A DNA stretch of 64,000 nucleotides, from positions 49,540-113,539 of the forward strand of contig WSYB01000002.1 of the NCBI GenBank assembly GCA_009773645.1. The letters are read 5' to 3'. The notes under the pieces were generated by a model. It had not been told where the DNA came from, did not search any database, and saw only the letters and a list, made by a program, of their open reading frames with translations. The translations under genes were made by a program, and so were the position numbers. Source of the DNA: Geobacteraceae bacterium (GTDB taxonomy: Bacteria > Desulfobacterota > Desulfuromonadia > Geobacterales > Geobacteraceae). Shown piece by piece: positions 1 to 8,097 of this stretch. Every line of letters starts with the position of its first letter. The first letter of the stretch is position 1.

Positions 1-63
1 TAGGGTCAATAATGCGAAGGTGGAGAGAAGGGAGAGGGAAATGAGCTTCTTGACAATATTCAT
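1..63 (-). CDS. N-terminus of a secreted protein, cut by the window edge
   Basis: An open frame begins at an ATG (63-61) and runs off the left edge. The 21 visible residues start MNIVKKLISL and continue as a hydrophobic leucine-rich stretch. This is a typical signal peptide start, with two lysines and then a membrane-spanning core. An AAGGAG ribosome binding site lies 8 bases upstream. The gene is divergent from pyruvate carboxylase and shares its AT-rich upstream region. Nothing can be said about the mature protein. Confidence 0.7.
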   Translation of the reverse strand, partial: MNIVKKLISLSLLSTFALLTL

Positions 64-183
64 TCAACTGTCTCCTTTTGAAATTTTTCGTTTATGATAA
101 CACCTTTTCAGATTTTCTCAATACAAACCATATCCGCACTTTGTATACATAAAAGTTTTATTAAATATAACATAATTTCATTC

Positions 184-212
184 TTGACTTTATATTTTGA
201 ATCTGTTTTTAT
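184..212 (+). promoter_or_regulatory. candidate promoter for pyruvate carboxylase
   Basis: The strongly AT-rich gap between the divergent genes contains TTGACT (184-189), a 17-base spacer and TTTTAT (207-212), a fair sigma-70 match. A second TTGACC at 212-217 has no good -10 partner. Rest of the 64-333 gap: no gene seen. Prediction from consensus only. Confidence 0.35.
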
Positions 213-333
213 TGACCTGCTGTTCAGGCGGCATAACTATATAAAATAACGAAATAATTTTAGCTAGACTAAAGTTTTAATGTAGTTGTAAGTGTTTTGT
301 TTTGCTTAAAATCCACGGTTTGGGAGATGTTGC

Positions 334-3300
334 ATGGCTGCAAGAAAATTCAGAAAGATAATGGCTGCAAATCGCGGTGAGATCGCAATCCGCATATTCC
401 GCGCCTGTACCGAGCTTGGCATCAGTGACCTTGCCATCTATTCCGAAGAGGATAAGCTGTCGCTGCACCGTTACAAGGCTGACGAGGCCTATCTTATAGG
501 TCGTGGGAAAAGCCCCATTGACGCTTATCTGGGGATTGACGAGATTATCGCCCTGGCCATTAAAAAGGATGTGGACGCCATTCATCCCGGCTACGGATTC
601 CTGGCGGAAAACGCGGAATTTGCCGAAAAATGCGAGGCGGCCGGGATCGCTTTCATCGGCCCGACCGCCGAGATGCAACGGCGCTTGGGGGACAAGGTTG
701 CAGCTCGCAAAGTGGCCATGGCAGCCGGGGTGCCGGTGGTCCCCGGTACCGAGGAGCCCATTGAGCATGAGGAAGAGGCTCTGATCTTTGCGAAGCAGCA
801 CAGCTACCCCATCATCATCAAGGCGGCCGCAGGAGGCGGTGGGCGGGGCATGCGGGTGGCCACCAACCGCAAGGAACTGGTGGAAGGGCTGGCAAGCGCC
901 AGAAGCGAGGCACAGGCCGCATTCGGCAATCCGGCTGTCTTCCTGGAGCGCTACATCGAAAATCCCAAGCATATCGAAGTGCAGGTGCTGGGGGATAGTC
1001 ACGGCAACCTGGTACACTTTTTCGACCGGGATTGTTCCATTCAGCGCCGCCATCAGAAGGTGGTGGAATTTGCCCCGGCGCTCTGCCTCACCGCCGAAAT
1101 GAGGGAAGAGCTCTGCTCCGCCGCCATCAAGATCGCCCGGGAAGTCAACTACCGCAATGCCGGCACGGTGGAATTCCTGCTGGACCAGGAAGGGAACTAC
1201 TATTTCATCGAGATGAACCCCCGCATCCAGGTAGAGCACACGGTTACCGAAATGATCACCGGCCGTAACCTGGTGCAGGCCCAGATACTGGTGGCTGAAG
1301 GGCACAAGCTCTCCGACCCTGAGATCAACATCCCGAACCAGGAAGCCATCAAAATGTGGGGATACGCCGTCCAGTGCAGGATCACCACTGAGGACCCGAC
1401 CAACAACTTTGCGCCGGACTTCGGCACCCTCAAGGTTTACCGTTCCGCAGCAGGGTTCGGTGTCCGTCTCGACGCAGGCAACGCCTTTACCGGATCGATC
1501 ATTACCCCTCACTACGACTCCCTCCTGGTCAAGGTGAGCGCCTGGGGATTGACACTGCAGGAAGCGGCGCGCGTCATGAATCGTTCGCTCCAGGAATTCC
1601 GTATCCGCGGGGTGAAGACCAACATCGCCTTTCTGGAAAATGTCGTTACCCATCCGCTCTTCCTGGAAGGGAAGTGCGATACTTCCTTCATCGAAAAACA
1701 TCCGGAGCTTTTGCGCATCCCCATGAAAAAGGACCGGGCCACCAAGATCCTGAGCTTCCTGGGGGACGTGATCGTCAACGGCTCCCCCGGTACGGCGAGA
1801 CCGCTCAAGTCCGCGGAACTCATGGAGGCCGTGGTGCCCGAGGTGGACTATACCAGGCAGCGTCCGGCAGGAACCCGCGACATCTTCATGGAGAAGGGAG
1901 CCGACGGGTTTTCCAAATGGATACTGGAACAGAAACGGCTTCTCATCACCGATACGACCATGCGTGACGCCCACCAGTCGCTCCTCGCCACCAGGGTGCG
2001 GACCTACGACCTGCTGAAGATTGCGGAACCGACCTCGTATCTGGCTGCCGACCTTTTTTCTCTGGAGATGTGGGGCGGGGCCACATTCGACGTTTCCATG
2101 CGTTTTCTCAAGGAATGTCCCTGGCAAAGGCTGCACAAATTGTCTGAAGCCATACCCAATGTGCTGTTTCAGATGCTGCTGCGGGGCTCAAACGCGGTCG
2201 GCTACACCAACTATCCGGACAACGTGGTGGAACGCTTCGTAGAGGAGGCGGCCGCCTCCGGCATCGATATATTCCGCGTGTTCGACTCCCTCAACTGGAC
2301 CAGGGGGATGAAGGTGGCCATGGAGGCGGTACGGAAGCAGGGAAAGATCTGCGAGGCCGCCATCTGTTATACCGGTGACATTACCGATCCTTCGAGAGAC
2401 AAATATCCCCTGGAGTACTATATCTCCATGGCCAAGGAGTTGGAAAAGATGGGCGCCCATATCCTGGCCATCAAGGATATGGCGGGGCTCCTCAAGCCCT
2501 TTGCCGCATACAAGCTGGTGAAGGCACTAAAGGAGGAGATCGGCATTCCGGTCCACCTCCATACCCATGACACCTCCAGCAACGGCGGCGCTGCGCTCCT
2601 CATGGCCTGCCAGGCCGGGGTGGATATCGTTGATGCGGCCCTATCTTCCATATCGGGCCTGACCGCCCAGCCAAACCTGAATGCCCTGGTTGCGGCCCTT
2701 AAGGGGACGGAGTGGGACCCGCGGGTGAACGAGGAGGGGCTGCAAAGGCTTGCCAACTACTGGGAGACGGTCCGCGATTACTACGCACCCTTTGAGTCCG
2801 GCCTCAAAAGCGGCACGGCAGAGGTCTATCATCATGAGATCCCCGGCGGTCAGTATTCCAACTACAAGCCGCAGGTGGCGGGTCTCGGGCTCCTGGACCG
2901 GTGGGAAGAGTGCAAGGAGATGTATCACAAGGTGAACCTCCTGTTCGGGGATATCGTCAAGGTGACCCCTTCATCCAAGGTGGTGGGGGACATGGCAATG
3001 TTTCTCGTCAAGAACAATCTGGATGTGGATGATGTGTTCACCAAAGGGGATGAGCTTGCCTTTCCCGAGTCGGTGGTCGGTTTCTTCAAGGGGATGATCG
3101 GCCAGCCTTACCAGGGGTTTCCGGAAGAGTTGCAGCGGGTCATCCTCAAAGACGAGGAGCCGATTACCTGCCGTCCCGGAGAGCTGCTGGAGCCGGTGGA
3201 TTTCGAGGAAGAGCGCCTCAAGTTGGAGAACAAGGTGGGGCACCCCGTGGACGACAAGAGCCTCATGTCGTACATCCTCTATCCCCATGTTTACCCCGAG

Positions 3301-3780
3301 TTTGACAAACACCGCCAGGACCACTCCGACACCTCGGTGATTCCGACCCCGATCTTCTTTTACGGCCTTGAGCCGGGACAGGAGACCTTATTCGACATCG
3401 AGCCGGGCAAGACCTTTATCATCAAACTCTCCGCTGTCGGCCGCATCCACCCTGACGGCTCCAGGCATATCTTTTTCGAACTGAATGGAGAACAGCGGCA
3501 GGTAACGGTTCGCGATCAGTCGGTGGTGACCGAGGAGGTGGTGCGTGAAAAGGCGGATAAGGCCAACCCTTGCCATATCGGTGCTCCCATGCCGGGGAAG
3601 GTGTTGAAGATGAACGTCAAGTCTGGGGACGAGGTGAAGGCGGGCGATATTCTCCTGGTGACCGAGGCGATGAAGATGGAGACCAACATCAAGGCCAAGG
3701 AGGACGGCAGGATCGCCGAGGTCAAGTTCAAGGAGGGGGATAAGGTGGAGAAGGAGGACCTGGTCATCGTCCTGGCTTAG
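334..3780 (+). CDS. pyc: pyruvate carboxylase, single-chain
   Basis: Carboxylates pyruvate to oxaloacetate using ATP and bicarbonate, the main anaplerotic reaction in the cytoplasm. At 1148 residues it has the usual single-chain length. In order: a biotin carboxylase domain (about 1-460, with the glycine-rich GGGGRGMR ATP loop and EMNPRIQVEHTVTE), a carboxyltransferase TIM barrel (about 530-830, starting at TDTTMRDAHQSLLATR), the PYC/OADA conserved region, and a C-terminal biotinyl domain with EAMKMETN, biotin on Lys1114. The ATG follows a GGGAG ribosome binding site. It is a single-gene unit ended by a hairpin at 3952-3983. The contiguous domain order separates it from two-subunit type pyruvate or oxaloacetate carboxylases. 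Confidence 0.97.
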   Translation: MAARKFRKIMAANRGEIAIRIFRACTELGISDLAIYSEEDKLSLHRYKADEAYLIGRGKSPIDAYLGIDEIIALAIKKDVDAIHPGYGFLAENAEFAEKCEAAGIAFIGPTAEMQRRLGDKVAARKVAMAAGVPVVPGTEEPIEHEEEALIFAKQHSYPIIIKAAAGGGGRGMRVATNRKELVEGLASARSEAQAAFGNPAVFLERYIENPKHIEVQVLGDSHGNLVHFFDRDCSIQRRHQKVVEFAPALCLTAEMREELCSAAIKIAREVNYRNAGTVEFLLDQEGNYYFIEMNPRIQVEHTVTEMITGRNLVQAQILVAEGHKLSDPEINIPNQEAIKMWGYAVQCRITTEDPTNNFAPDFGTLKVYRSAAGFGVRLDAGNAFTGSIITPHYDSLLVKVSAWGLTLQEAARVMNRSLQEFRIRGVKTNIAFLENVVTHPLFLEGKCDTSFIEKHPELLRIPMKKDRATKILSFLGDVIVNGSPGTARPLKSAELMEAVVPEVDYTRQRPAGTRDIFMEKGADGFSKWILEQKRLLITDTTMRDAHQSLLATRVRTYDLLKIAEPTSYLAADLFSLEMWGGATFDVSMRFLKECPWQRLHKLSEAIPNVLFQMLLRGSNAVGYTNYPDNVVERFVEEAAASGIDIFRVFDSLNWTRGMKVAMEAVRKQGKICEAAICYTGDITDPSRDKYPLEYYISMAKELEKMGAHILAIKDMAGLLKPFAAYKLVKALKEEIGIPVHLHTHDTSSNGGAALLMACQAGVDIVDAALSSISGLTAQPNLNALVAALKGTEWDPRVNEEGLQRLANYWETVRDYYAPFESGLKSGTAEVYHHEIPGGQYSNYKPQVAGLGLLDRWEECKEMYHKVNLLFGDIVKVTPSSKVVGDMAMFLVKNNLDVDDVFTKGDELAFPESVVGFFKGMIGQPYQGFPEELQRVILKDEEPITCRPGELLEPVDFEEERLKLENKVGHPVDDKSLMSYILYPHVYPEFDKHRQDHSDTSVIPTPIFFYGLEPGQETLFDIEPGKTFIIKLSAVGRIHPDGSRHIFFELNGEQRQVTVRDQSVVTEEVVREKADKANPCHIGAPMPGKVLKMNVKSGDEVKAGDILLVTEAMKMETNIKAKEDGRIAEVKFKEGDKVEKEDLVIVLA

Positions 3781-3905
3781 CGGCTTCGCCAAAGGTCCAT
3801 CTGCGGCGTTGCTCCTCGGACGTGACGCTCAACGTAGCGCTGCTACGCCTCGCGCCCCGTCCTCCGGTGCGCCTTGCATCTGGAGCCTTTTGCTGTGCCG
3901 CGGAG
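3781..3905. repeat. diverged copy of a ~125-bp inverted-repeat element
   Basis: Directly after the pyc stop, the sequence shares blocks with 36145-36268: CGGCTTCG, then GTCCATCTGCGGCGTT, an inner palindrome (AACGTAGCGCTGCTACG here), then GCGCCTTGCA and TGGAGC. Same block order in both; the copy here is more degenerate. Probably a non-coding dispersed repeat, with no protein seen. Confidence 0.6.
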
Positions 3906-3951
3906 AGCCTCCGCCCAATCCGGGCGACGCGACGTCGGCTCATACACGCGA

Positions 3952-3983
3952 AACGCCCCGCTTCCGTTCAGAGGCGGGGCGTT
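3952..3983 (+). terminator. hairpin terminator after pyc
   Basis: Perfect 10-bp stem AACGCCCCGC / GCGGGGCGTT (3952-3961 and 3974-3983) with a 12-base loop, followed by a weak T-containing stretch. It sits about 170 bases past the pyc stop, beyond the repeat. The remaining gap to 4129 is AT-rich and holds no gene. Confidence 0.6.
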
Positions 3984-4129
3984 ACTGTTTCCAAAAAGGA
4001 AAAACTCTTCACTTTGCTATCGCAATCCACCTGTAGTAACACATCGACATGCCCTAAGTTGAAGCTCCTCATTTATCATTAGAATATTTATCAAAATAAC
4101 GCGCCAAATTTGTTATTATTACTGTCGAT

Positions 4130-5173
4130 ATGGAGTCCAGGTTTATAATCTGTCGGGGCTGTTGGAAGTGGAGGTGTGTTATTGAGGGGAGGCTCATACC
4201 AGGTCTTATCGTGCTGCTGTGTATTTCGGCAACACCGTCGTTTGCGGCTGAGCAACAAGCTGAGCCGATACGAAGCGCCTTCTCGGTCCGCTGGGAGAAT
4301 GACGCGTTTGGCAAGACCGATGCGAATTACACGAACGGGATATCTCTGGCTCTGACCCGAACGGGGAGAGGAGTGCTCGGCGGGTTGTGGGACCTCGGGG
4401 GCGAGGCTGATGGGAAGCGGTTTGCCGCGTACGAGCTGACGCAGCTCCAGTTTACCCCATCCGACCTCAAGCGGAGCAACCCGGACCCGAACGACCGTCC
4501 CTATGCGGGCTTGCTCTACCTGGGCTTCACAACCCATCTGCAACGGGAGGAAAGCCTGCACAGCCTGAAACTCATGGCCGGTGTCATCGGTCATGCCTCG
4601 TATTCCGAAGGGATACAGAAGTTCACCCATGAGGCATTAGGTTACAACCTCCCCAACGGGTGGACCCATCAGCTCAAGAACGAGCCGGTCGTTAATCTGC
4701 TCTATGAGTACCGCTACAAGTATCCCCTCACCCCCCGTGATGCGGCGGTCGGCGTCGAGCTGATCCCCATGGGCGGGGCATTTCTGGGCAACTATCTGAT
4801 TCAGGCCCAGGCCGAGGTGCAGTGCCGTGTCGGCTATCATCTGCCGGATGACTTCGGGAGCACGGTACTGCGCGGGATCAGCTATCTGCCGTTTCCGCAG
4901 GATGAGAAAACGCACCACGCATGGGGATTCTATGCCTTTGCAGGGGGGGCCGCGAACCTGGTCGCAAGGAATCTCACTCTCGACGGCAACACCATCGCGC
5001 AGAGCCAAAGCGTGGACAAACGGCTGTTCCTGCCGGCGGCCGAGTTTGGCGCTTCGCTCTGGACGCGGTGGTTCCAGACGACCTTCTCCTACGTGATGTG
5101 GGGGAGGGAATTTAATGGCCAGCCGGAGCGGGAAGATTACGGCTCCGTTCTTTTCTCGTACTTCTTCCGGTGA
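4130..5173 (+). CDS. lpxR: LpxR-family lipid A deacylase (DUF2219), outer membrane
   Basis: Predicted outer-membrane beta-barrel hydrolase that removes the 3'-acyloxyacyl chain of lipid A. Family signatures are visible: WENDAFGKTDANYTNG near the mature N-terminus (the Asn-Asp and Tyr-Thr-Asn-Gly residues of the active site), DRPYAGLLYLG, and HASYSEGIQKFTHEALG with the conserved His. It ends in an aromatic residue (FSYFFR), as barrels do. 347 residues from ATG 4130, but that ATG has no ribosome binding site. A GGAGG at 4170-4174 stands 6 bases before an in-frame ATT (4181), which would give a normal signal peptide (GLIVLLCISATPSFA). The start is therefore uncertain. Intron debris begins about 20 bases after the stop. 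Confidence 0.85.
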   Translation: MESRFIICRGCWKWRCVIEGRLIPGLIVLLCISATPSFAAEQQAEPIRSAFSVRWENDAFGKTDANYTNGISLALTRTGRGVLGGLWDLGGEADGKRFAAYELTQLQFTPSDLKRSNPDPNDRPYAGLLYLGFTTHLQREESLHSLKLMAGVIGHASYSEGIQKFTHEALGYNLPNGWTHQLKNEPVVNLLYEYRYKYPLTPRDAAVGVELIPMGGAFLGNYLIQAQAEVQCRVGYHLPDDFGSTVLRGISYLPFPQDEKTHHAWGFYAFAGGAANLVARNLTLDGNTIAQSQSVDKRLFLPAAEFGASLWTRWFQTTFSYVMWGREFNGQPEREDYGSVLFSYFFR

Positions 5174-5194
5174 TAGCGGTCCGTGGGCCATGTC

Positions 5195-5315
5195 CCGCAG
5201 GCTGGCCGCTCATACCGGTATGACCAACAAGTGTCTGAAGGATCAAGGACTCGTATCTGTCAAAGAACTGTGGGTGAAGATCCATGGCCCGGTTAAGGCC
5301 CGGCCACTCTGCTGA
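5195..5315 (+). pseudogene. C-terminal remnant of a group II intron reverse transcriptase/maturase
   Basis: Translation in one frame gives TGMTNKCLKDQGLVSVKELW followed by VKIHGPVKARPLC and a stop. The 'WLKDQGLVS..ELW..IH' pattern is the usual end of intron-encoded maturases. The stop overlaps the start of the intron domain V at 5314, as in intact introns. Everything upstream (fingers, palm with YADD, most of the maturase domain) is missing, so this is a 3' fragment. Confidence 0.75.
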
Positions 5316-5383
5316 ACCGCCTAGTGCGGACTCGCATGCCGGTGGTGTGGGGAGGGGGGGAGAAAAGCCCCCCTTACCCGATT
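5314..5383 (+). ncRNA. group II intron domains V and VI (3' end remnant)
   Basis: 5314-5347 is a 34-nt unit beginning GAACCGCC, with the GGACTCGCATGCC middle and GGTGGTG end. It pairs as a group II domain V, which is canonically 34 nt. It is followed by a G-rich/C-rich hairpin (GGAGGGGGGG...CCCCCC) that fits domain VI, and by TACCCGATT, resembling the 3' boundary of many bacterial introns (CTACTCGATT). Recognised by pattern, not by a covariance search. Confidence 0.72.
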
Positions 5384-5390
5384 AGGCGTC

Positions 5391-5933
5391 TTAGTGCTGA
5401 TGATAAACTCCGACCCCAGAGAGGAGATTGACTACCTGTGCATAACTTTCATCAATATCAGTGTATGAACACAGCAGATCATCGACTCGGTCTTCTTCGG
5501 ACTCTTCCAGAACTGGCTCCGACGCGACGCGAAAGAAATGAAGGACTAAGTTCTTGTGACGATGAACCATCAAAAACATGTGATCAGCTTCTAGATCAAT
5601 TCGAAACCGAAACACATATTCCTCGAGTTCTCGGGCACGGACTCCCAGTTCATGTAGCAGTGCGGTAGAGTGCTGTGCTCCGGCAATTAAGTCGCGGGCC
5701 ATATTGCGTGTGCGATAACACAATTCGACAATCTTGGGATAAGCCTCAAGTCGGCGAGTTGCAATCCCATGCTCCGCGTGCAATCGAACTGCAAGGTCAG
5801 TTTTATACTCTTCAAGTTTTCGCGCAAATCCATGTTCAATTCGCTTCGAGAAATATGCTTGAAACAGGAATGTAGTTGCAGTTGAAACACCTGCCGAGGT
5901 GAACACCGCGATTATTGTCGCTGAAAGATCCAT
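5391..5933 (-). CDS. membrane-anchored protein of unknown function, second of a gene pair
   Basis: Not recognised. From ATG 5933 it encodes 180 residues: MDLSATIIAVFTSAGVST begins one N-terminal transmembrane helix (about 5-27). A charged, helix-rich cytoplasmic part follows, likely coiled coil (KRIEHGFARKLEEYKTDL), ending in an acidic patch (EESEEDRVDD). An upstream in-frame ATG at 6074 would overlap the neighbouring gene and lacks a ribosome binding site. It starts 16 bases after the stop of the 5950-6342 gene, so the two are probably co-transcribed. Small N-TM proteins paired with a soluble partner are common among accessory or defence genes; that is only a suggestion. Confidence 0.6.
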   Translation of the reverse strand: MDLSATIIAVFTSAGVSTATTFLFQAYFSKRIEHGFARKLEEYKTDLAVRLHAEHGIATRRLEAYPKIVELCYRTRNMARDLIAGAQHSTALLHELGVRARELEEYVFRFRIDLEADHMFLMVHRHKNLVLHFFRVASEPVLEESEEDRVDDLLCSYTDIDESYAQVVNLLSGVGVYHQH

Positions 5934-5949
5934 ATAAAGCACCGCCCTT

Positions 5950-6342
5950 CTAGATGAAGATGGCCTGCTCAATAGAATGCATTTCCGAGGATTCCTCGAA
6001 AAGGCCGAGTTGTACCAACTGTTGTTCAGCAAAACATCGCTCGAGACCAAGTCGGATACGAGGATACTTCTCATGAATTTGTGAAACTGCCTTTACATAT
6101 TCCTCAGGGCCACGGTCATACGCCGCACCGGTGTGAATTAACAAGACATCAGGGTGGTATGTCTCAATTGCACGCGAAACCCTCGCTATAATTGTTTCGG
6201 CATCGGTATTGGCCTCAGGAGAAGGCGTAGCGAAACATTGCTCGAAAAGAAACGGAGCGCCCCGGAGTACTCGACGTATTCGTCGATAACGTTTCTCGCT
6301 TATGTCGTCGTCCCAAGAAAAAACAACCAATATTTTGAGCAT
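5950..6342 (-). CDS. small cytoplasmic protein of unknown function, first of a gene pair
   Basis: Not recognised. 130 residues from ATG 6342, chosen because AGAGG precedes it by 5 bases; an ATG at 6366 has no such site. The N-terminus MLKILVVFSWDDD is a hydrophobic strand followed by acidic residues. YHPDVLLIHTGAAYDRG (about 75-91) is a second strand-loop, so a Rossmann- or TIR-like alpha/beta fold is plausible. Codon use looks less biased to G/C than the flanking metabolic genes, consistent with transfer. Paired with the membrane protein downstream. Confidence 0.55.
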   Translation of the reverse strand: MLKILVVFSWDDDISEKRYRRIRRVLRGAPFLFEQCFATPSPEANTDAETIIARVSRAIETYHPDVLLIHTGAAYDRGPEEYVKAVSQIHEKYPRIRLGLERCFAEQQLVQLGLFEESSEMHSIEQAIFI

Positions 6343-6580
6343 GTGGACCTCTATAGTCGTATGCATAACACTTTATTGATGAGCCCCTACTCAACCACCC
6401 ATTTTTCACATAAATTTTAGCATTGACGTAACTATCTGGAGTATATAATAAATAGTCACAGTATAACATGCCGAAGCAGCTGTTGAGAGTTTAGAGATAT
6501 ATATTCCATTACGGCTTTTTAGGTTTTCGAGGTCAGCCGAAATATACTGCCGTTCATGAATGAAGTCAAAGGAGTTTTCC

Positions 6581-6682
6581 ATGCTGCTTACCCGAATGTC
6601 ATCTGCAGGCCATTACGACATCCGGGTCATTCAGAAGCTTTTGGGGCACGCCAGCCAGAGGAGTAAAAAGGGGACAGACTAA
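6581..6682 (+). pseudogene. tail of a tyrosine recombinase (integrase) gene
   Basis: A 33-codon frame reads HYDIRVIQKLLGHAS, the classic end of the catalytic domain of phage-type integrases (box II 'DIR.VQ.LLGH', with the active-site His). The upstream catalytic Arg/His boxes and the final Tyr are missing. The frame ends inside the adjoining RAYT hairpin sequence. A relic showing that the 5.2-7.6 kb stretch has received several mobile elements. Confidence 0.7.
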
Positions 6683-7392
6683 GGGACAGGCTACTTTTCC
6701 TGTCCCCACTTTCTCGGTCTTCCCTTCGCCCTGACGGTTGATTCGAGCCCAAGATTCTCGCAGATGGTCATTTGCCATGGTATACTCCCGAATGGCGCGC
6801 CTCTGTTCACGCTTTGCTGCATTCTTTCCATTTCACTTTCCGTCAAAGGTGTATTTACATACTCCGTCCACTTCACCGGCAGTTCGATCGGCAGTTCATC
6901 CACCAGTTGTCTGGCGCAGATATCCAACCGTTCACCGTGCGACGACCAGCGCCATTCATGCGCCGATTGAACGAGGTTTACCCTGATTGGGTTTGCTTCG
7001 ATATACCTGGCGACCGTCAGGAGGTGCCGATCCTTCTCGACGATGAAGCTCTTGTACCTTCCTTGCCACACGTGGCCGCTCGTCCGGTAATGACGGTGAT
7101 ACCGTCGCACATGGCTGGTCATGAACCATTGCATGAATTTGCTCAAGTCATCGGCCTTTTCGGGAGAAAGAAGCAGATGGAAGTGATTGGGCATGAGACA
7201 ATAGCCCATCAGCTTCACAGGATGCTTCTCCTTTGCCTCTCCCAATAGACCGACAAAGGCCAGAAAATCAGCATCTTTGTGAAATACCTCCTGGCGGCAG
7301 TTACCACGGTTGATTACGTGATAAATCATCCCGTCTGCCAGGCCTCTAGTCACTCGTGGCATGCTTTACGGCTCATAAAAGTAGCCTGTCCC
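6683..7392. mobile_element. RAYT (REP-associated Y1 transposase) element with flanking REP-like sequence
   Basis: The transposase gene is bounded by inverted copies of GGGACAGGCTACTTTT (6683-6698) and AAAAGTAGCCTGTCCC (7377-7392). At the left end the sequence also forms a hairpin by itself: GGGACAGG (6683-6690) / CCTGTCCC (6699-6706). The right end falls inside what was an acyl carrier protein gene. Such hairpins flanking a single Y1 transposase are the hallmark of RAYT loci. Confidence 0.75.
6691..7362 (-). CDS. REP-associated tyrosine transposase (IS200/Y1 HUH family)
   Basis: HUH single-strand nuclease predicted to act on REP hairpins. 223 residues. Visible features: PRVTRGLADGMIYHVINRG at the N-terminus, the metal-binding HUH motif in MPNHFHLLL (about 58-66), SGHVWQGRYKS, and ARYIEANPIRVNLV, which contains the conserved tyrosine region of this family. 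The length fits a RAYT rather than the ~150-residue IS200 TnpA. The stop codon lies in the loop of its left hairpin. Reading frame intact, so it may be active. Confidence 0.9.
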   Translation of the reverse strand: MPRVTRGLADGMIYHVINRGNCRQEVFHKDADFLAFVGLLGEAKEKHPVKLMGYCLMPNHFHLLLSPEKADDLSKFMQWFMTSHVRRYHRHYRTSGHVWQGRYKSFIVEKDRHLLTVARYIEANPIRVNLVQSAHEWRWSSHGERLDICARQLVDELPIELPVKWTEYVNTPLTESEMERMQQSVNRGAPFGSIPWQMTICENLGLESTVRAKGRPRKWGQEK

Positions 7393-7406
7393 CTTTTCTC
7401 TACCCC

Positions 7407-7634
7407 AAGGAAATCATCTTCAGGGGGCTTCGTCAGGTCGCCCCCGAAGCCGACCCAGCCTCCCTCCGCCCCGATGAAAACATCCGCGAGGCGCTCGACA
7501 TAGACTCCTACGATTTCCTCCAGTTCCTCATCGGCATTGATGAAGCGATCGGGGTGGAAATACCGGAGGAAGACTACGAAAGTGTTTTCACTCTGGCGGG
7601 GCTGCTTAGATATCTTTCCGTGCGGGTTGGGTAA
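7407..7634 (+). pseudogene. acyl carrier protein-like gene, 5' end destroyed by the RAYT element
   Basis: From KEIIFRGLRQVAPEADPASL onward the frame encodes an acyl carrier protein-like domain with DIDSYDFLQFLIGIDEAIGV: the DS(Y/F)DF box holds the serine that would carry 4'-phosphopantetheine. The first helix is incomplete, and upstream codons come from REP-type sequence (start-like codon at 7356 with no ribosome binding site). It is thus probably a truncated copy, though expression from a chance start cannot be excluded. It would have preceded the carboxylase region as a stand-alone carrier. Confidence 0.65.
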
Positions 7635-7750
7635 GGGACTGATCTCCGGGCCGGGACATCCCTGACATTTCCCCTGATCTCAAACAGTTCTCTTCCCAGA
7701 GAGACAATAAAGTCGATCCCGGTGAAACTGCTCCGGTAGACGCGAATACC

Positions 7751-7778
7751 TTGCGAGGCCGGCGTTCTTGTTTATACT
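7751..7778 (+). promoter_or_regulatory. candidate promoter for the 73-residue gene
   Basis: TTGCGA (7751-7756), 16-base spacer, TATACT (7773-7778). The expected start site is about 55 bases before the ATG at 7839. Consensus match only. The rest of 7635-7838 shows no gene. Confidence 0.4.
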
Positions 7779-7838
7779 TTAAATTGGGAAAACATTTTAC
7801 CCTTGTTTTTATTAACAACAGCCAGGGAGGGCAATACG

Positions 7839-8060
7839 ATGATGATACCGGTACTTTATACTGCCAACTCAAGCGGCACGGTCAAGGATCAGCGTCTCGA
7901 CGAACTGATAGCCAAAGGGCGCATTGTGGCATTTCGCCGTTCAAACGGATGGGTCGATATCAAGAATGACCCCGTACGGGGAAAGGGTGGCGGGTACCAC
8001 GGACCAGAAAGAAGAAAGAGAGGCGAGAAGGCAGCCAAACTGTCGGGTTTCTTCGGATGA
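7839..8060 (+). CDS. small conserved-looking protein with a 'GPERR' motif
   Basis: 73 residues from ATG 7839, selected because AGGGAGGG lies 8 bases upstream; an in-frame TTG at 7803 has no such site. The first half (IPVLYTANSSGTVKDQRLDE) looks like a compact beta/alpha module. The second half carries KGRIVAFRRSNGWVDI and then a basic YHGPERRKRGEKAAK tail, a pattern I associate with short Geobacter proteins of unknown role, perhaps PilZ-like or nucleic-acid binding. No function is assigned. It is followed by its own gap before the carboxylase operon. Confidence 0.65.
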   Translation: MMIPVLYTANSSGTVKDQRLDELIAKGRIVAFRRSNGWVDIKNDPVRGKGGGYHGPERRKRGEKAAKLSGFFG

Positions 8061-8097
8061 GGCTTAGAGACGGCGGAGGAACCGAAATGGAGCCACC

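Noticed and set aside
277..2136. A 619-codon open frame antisense to pyruvate carboxylase
   Set aside because: Shadow of a G/C-rich gene: composition is low-complexity His/Gly/Val, no ribosome binding site, no recognisable domain, wholly covered by pyc.
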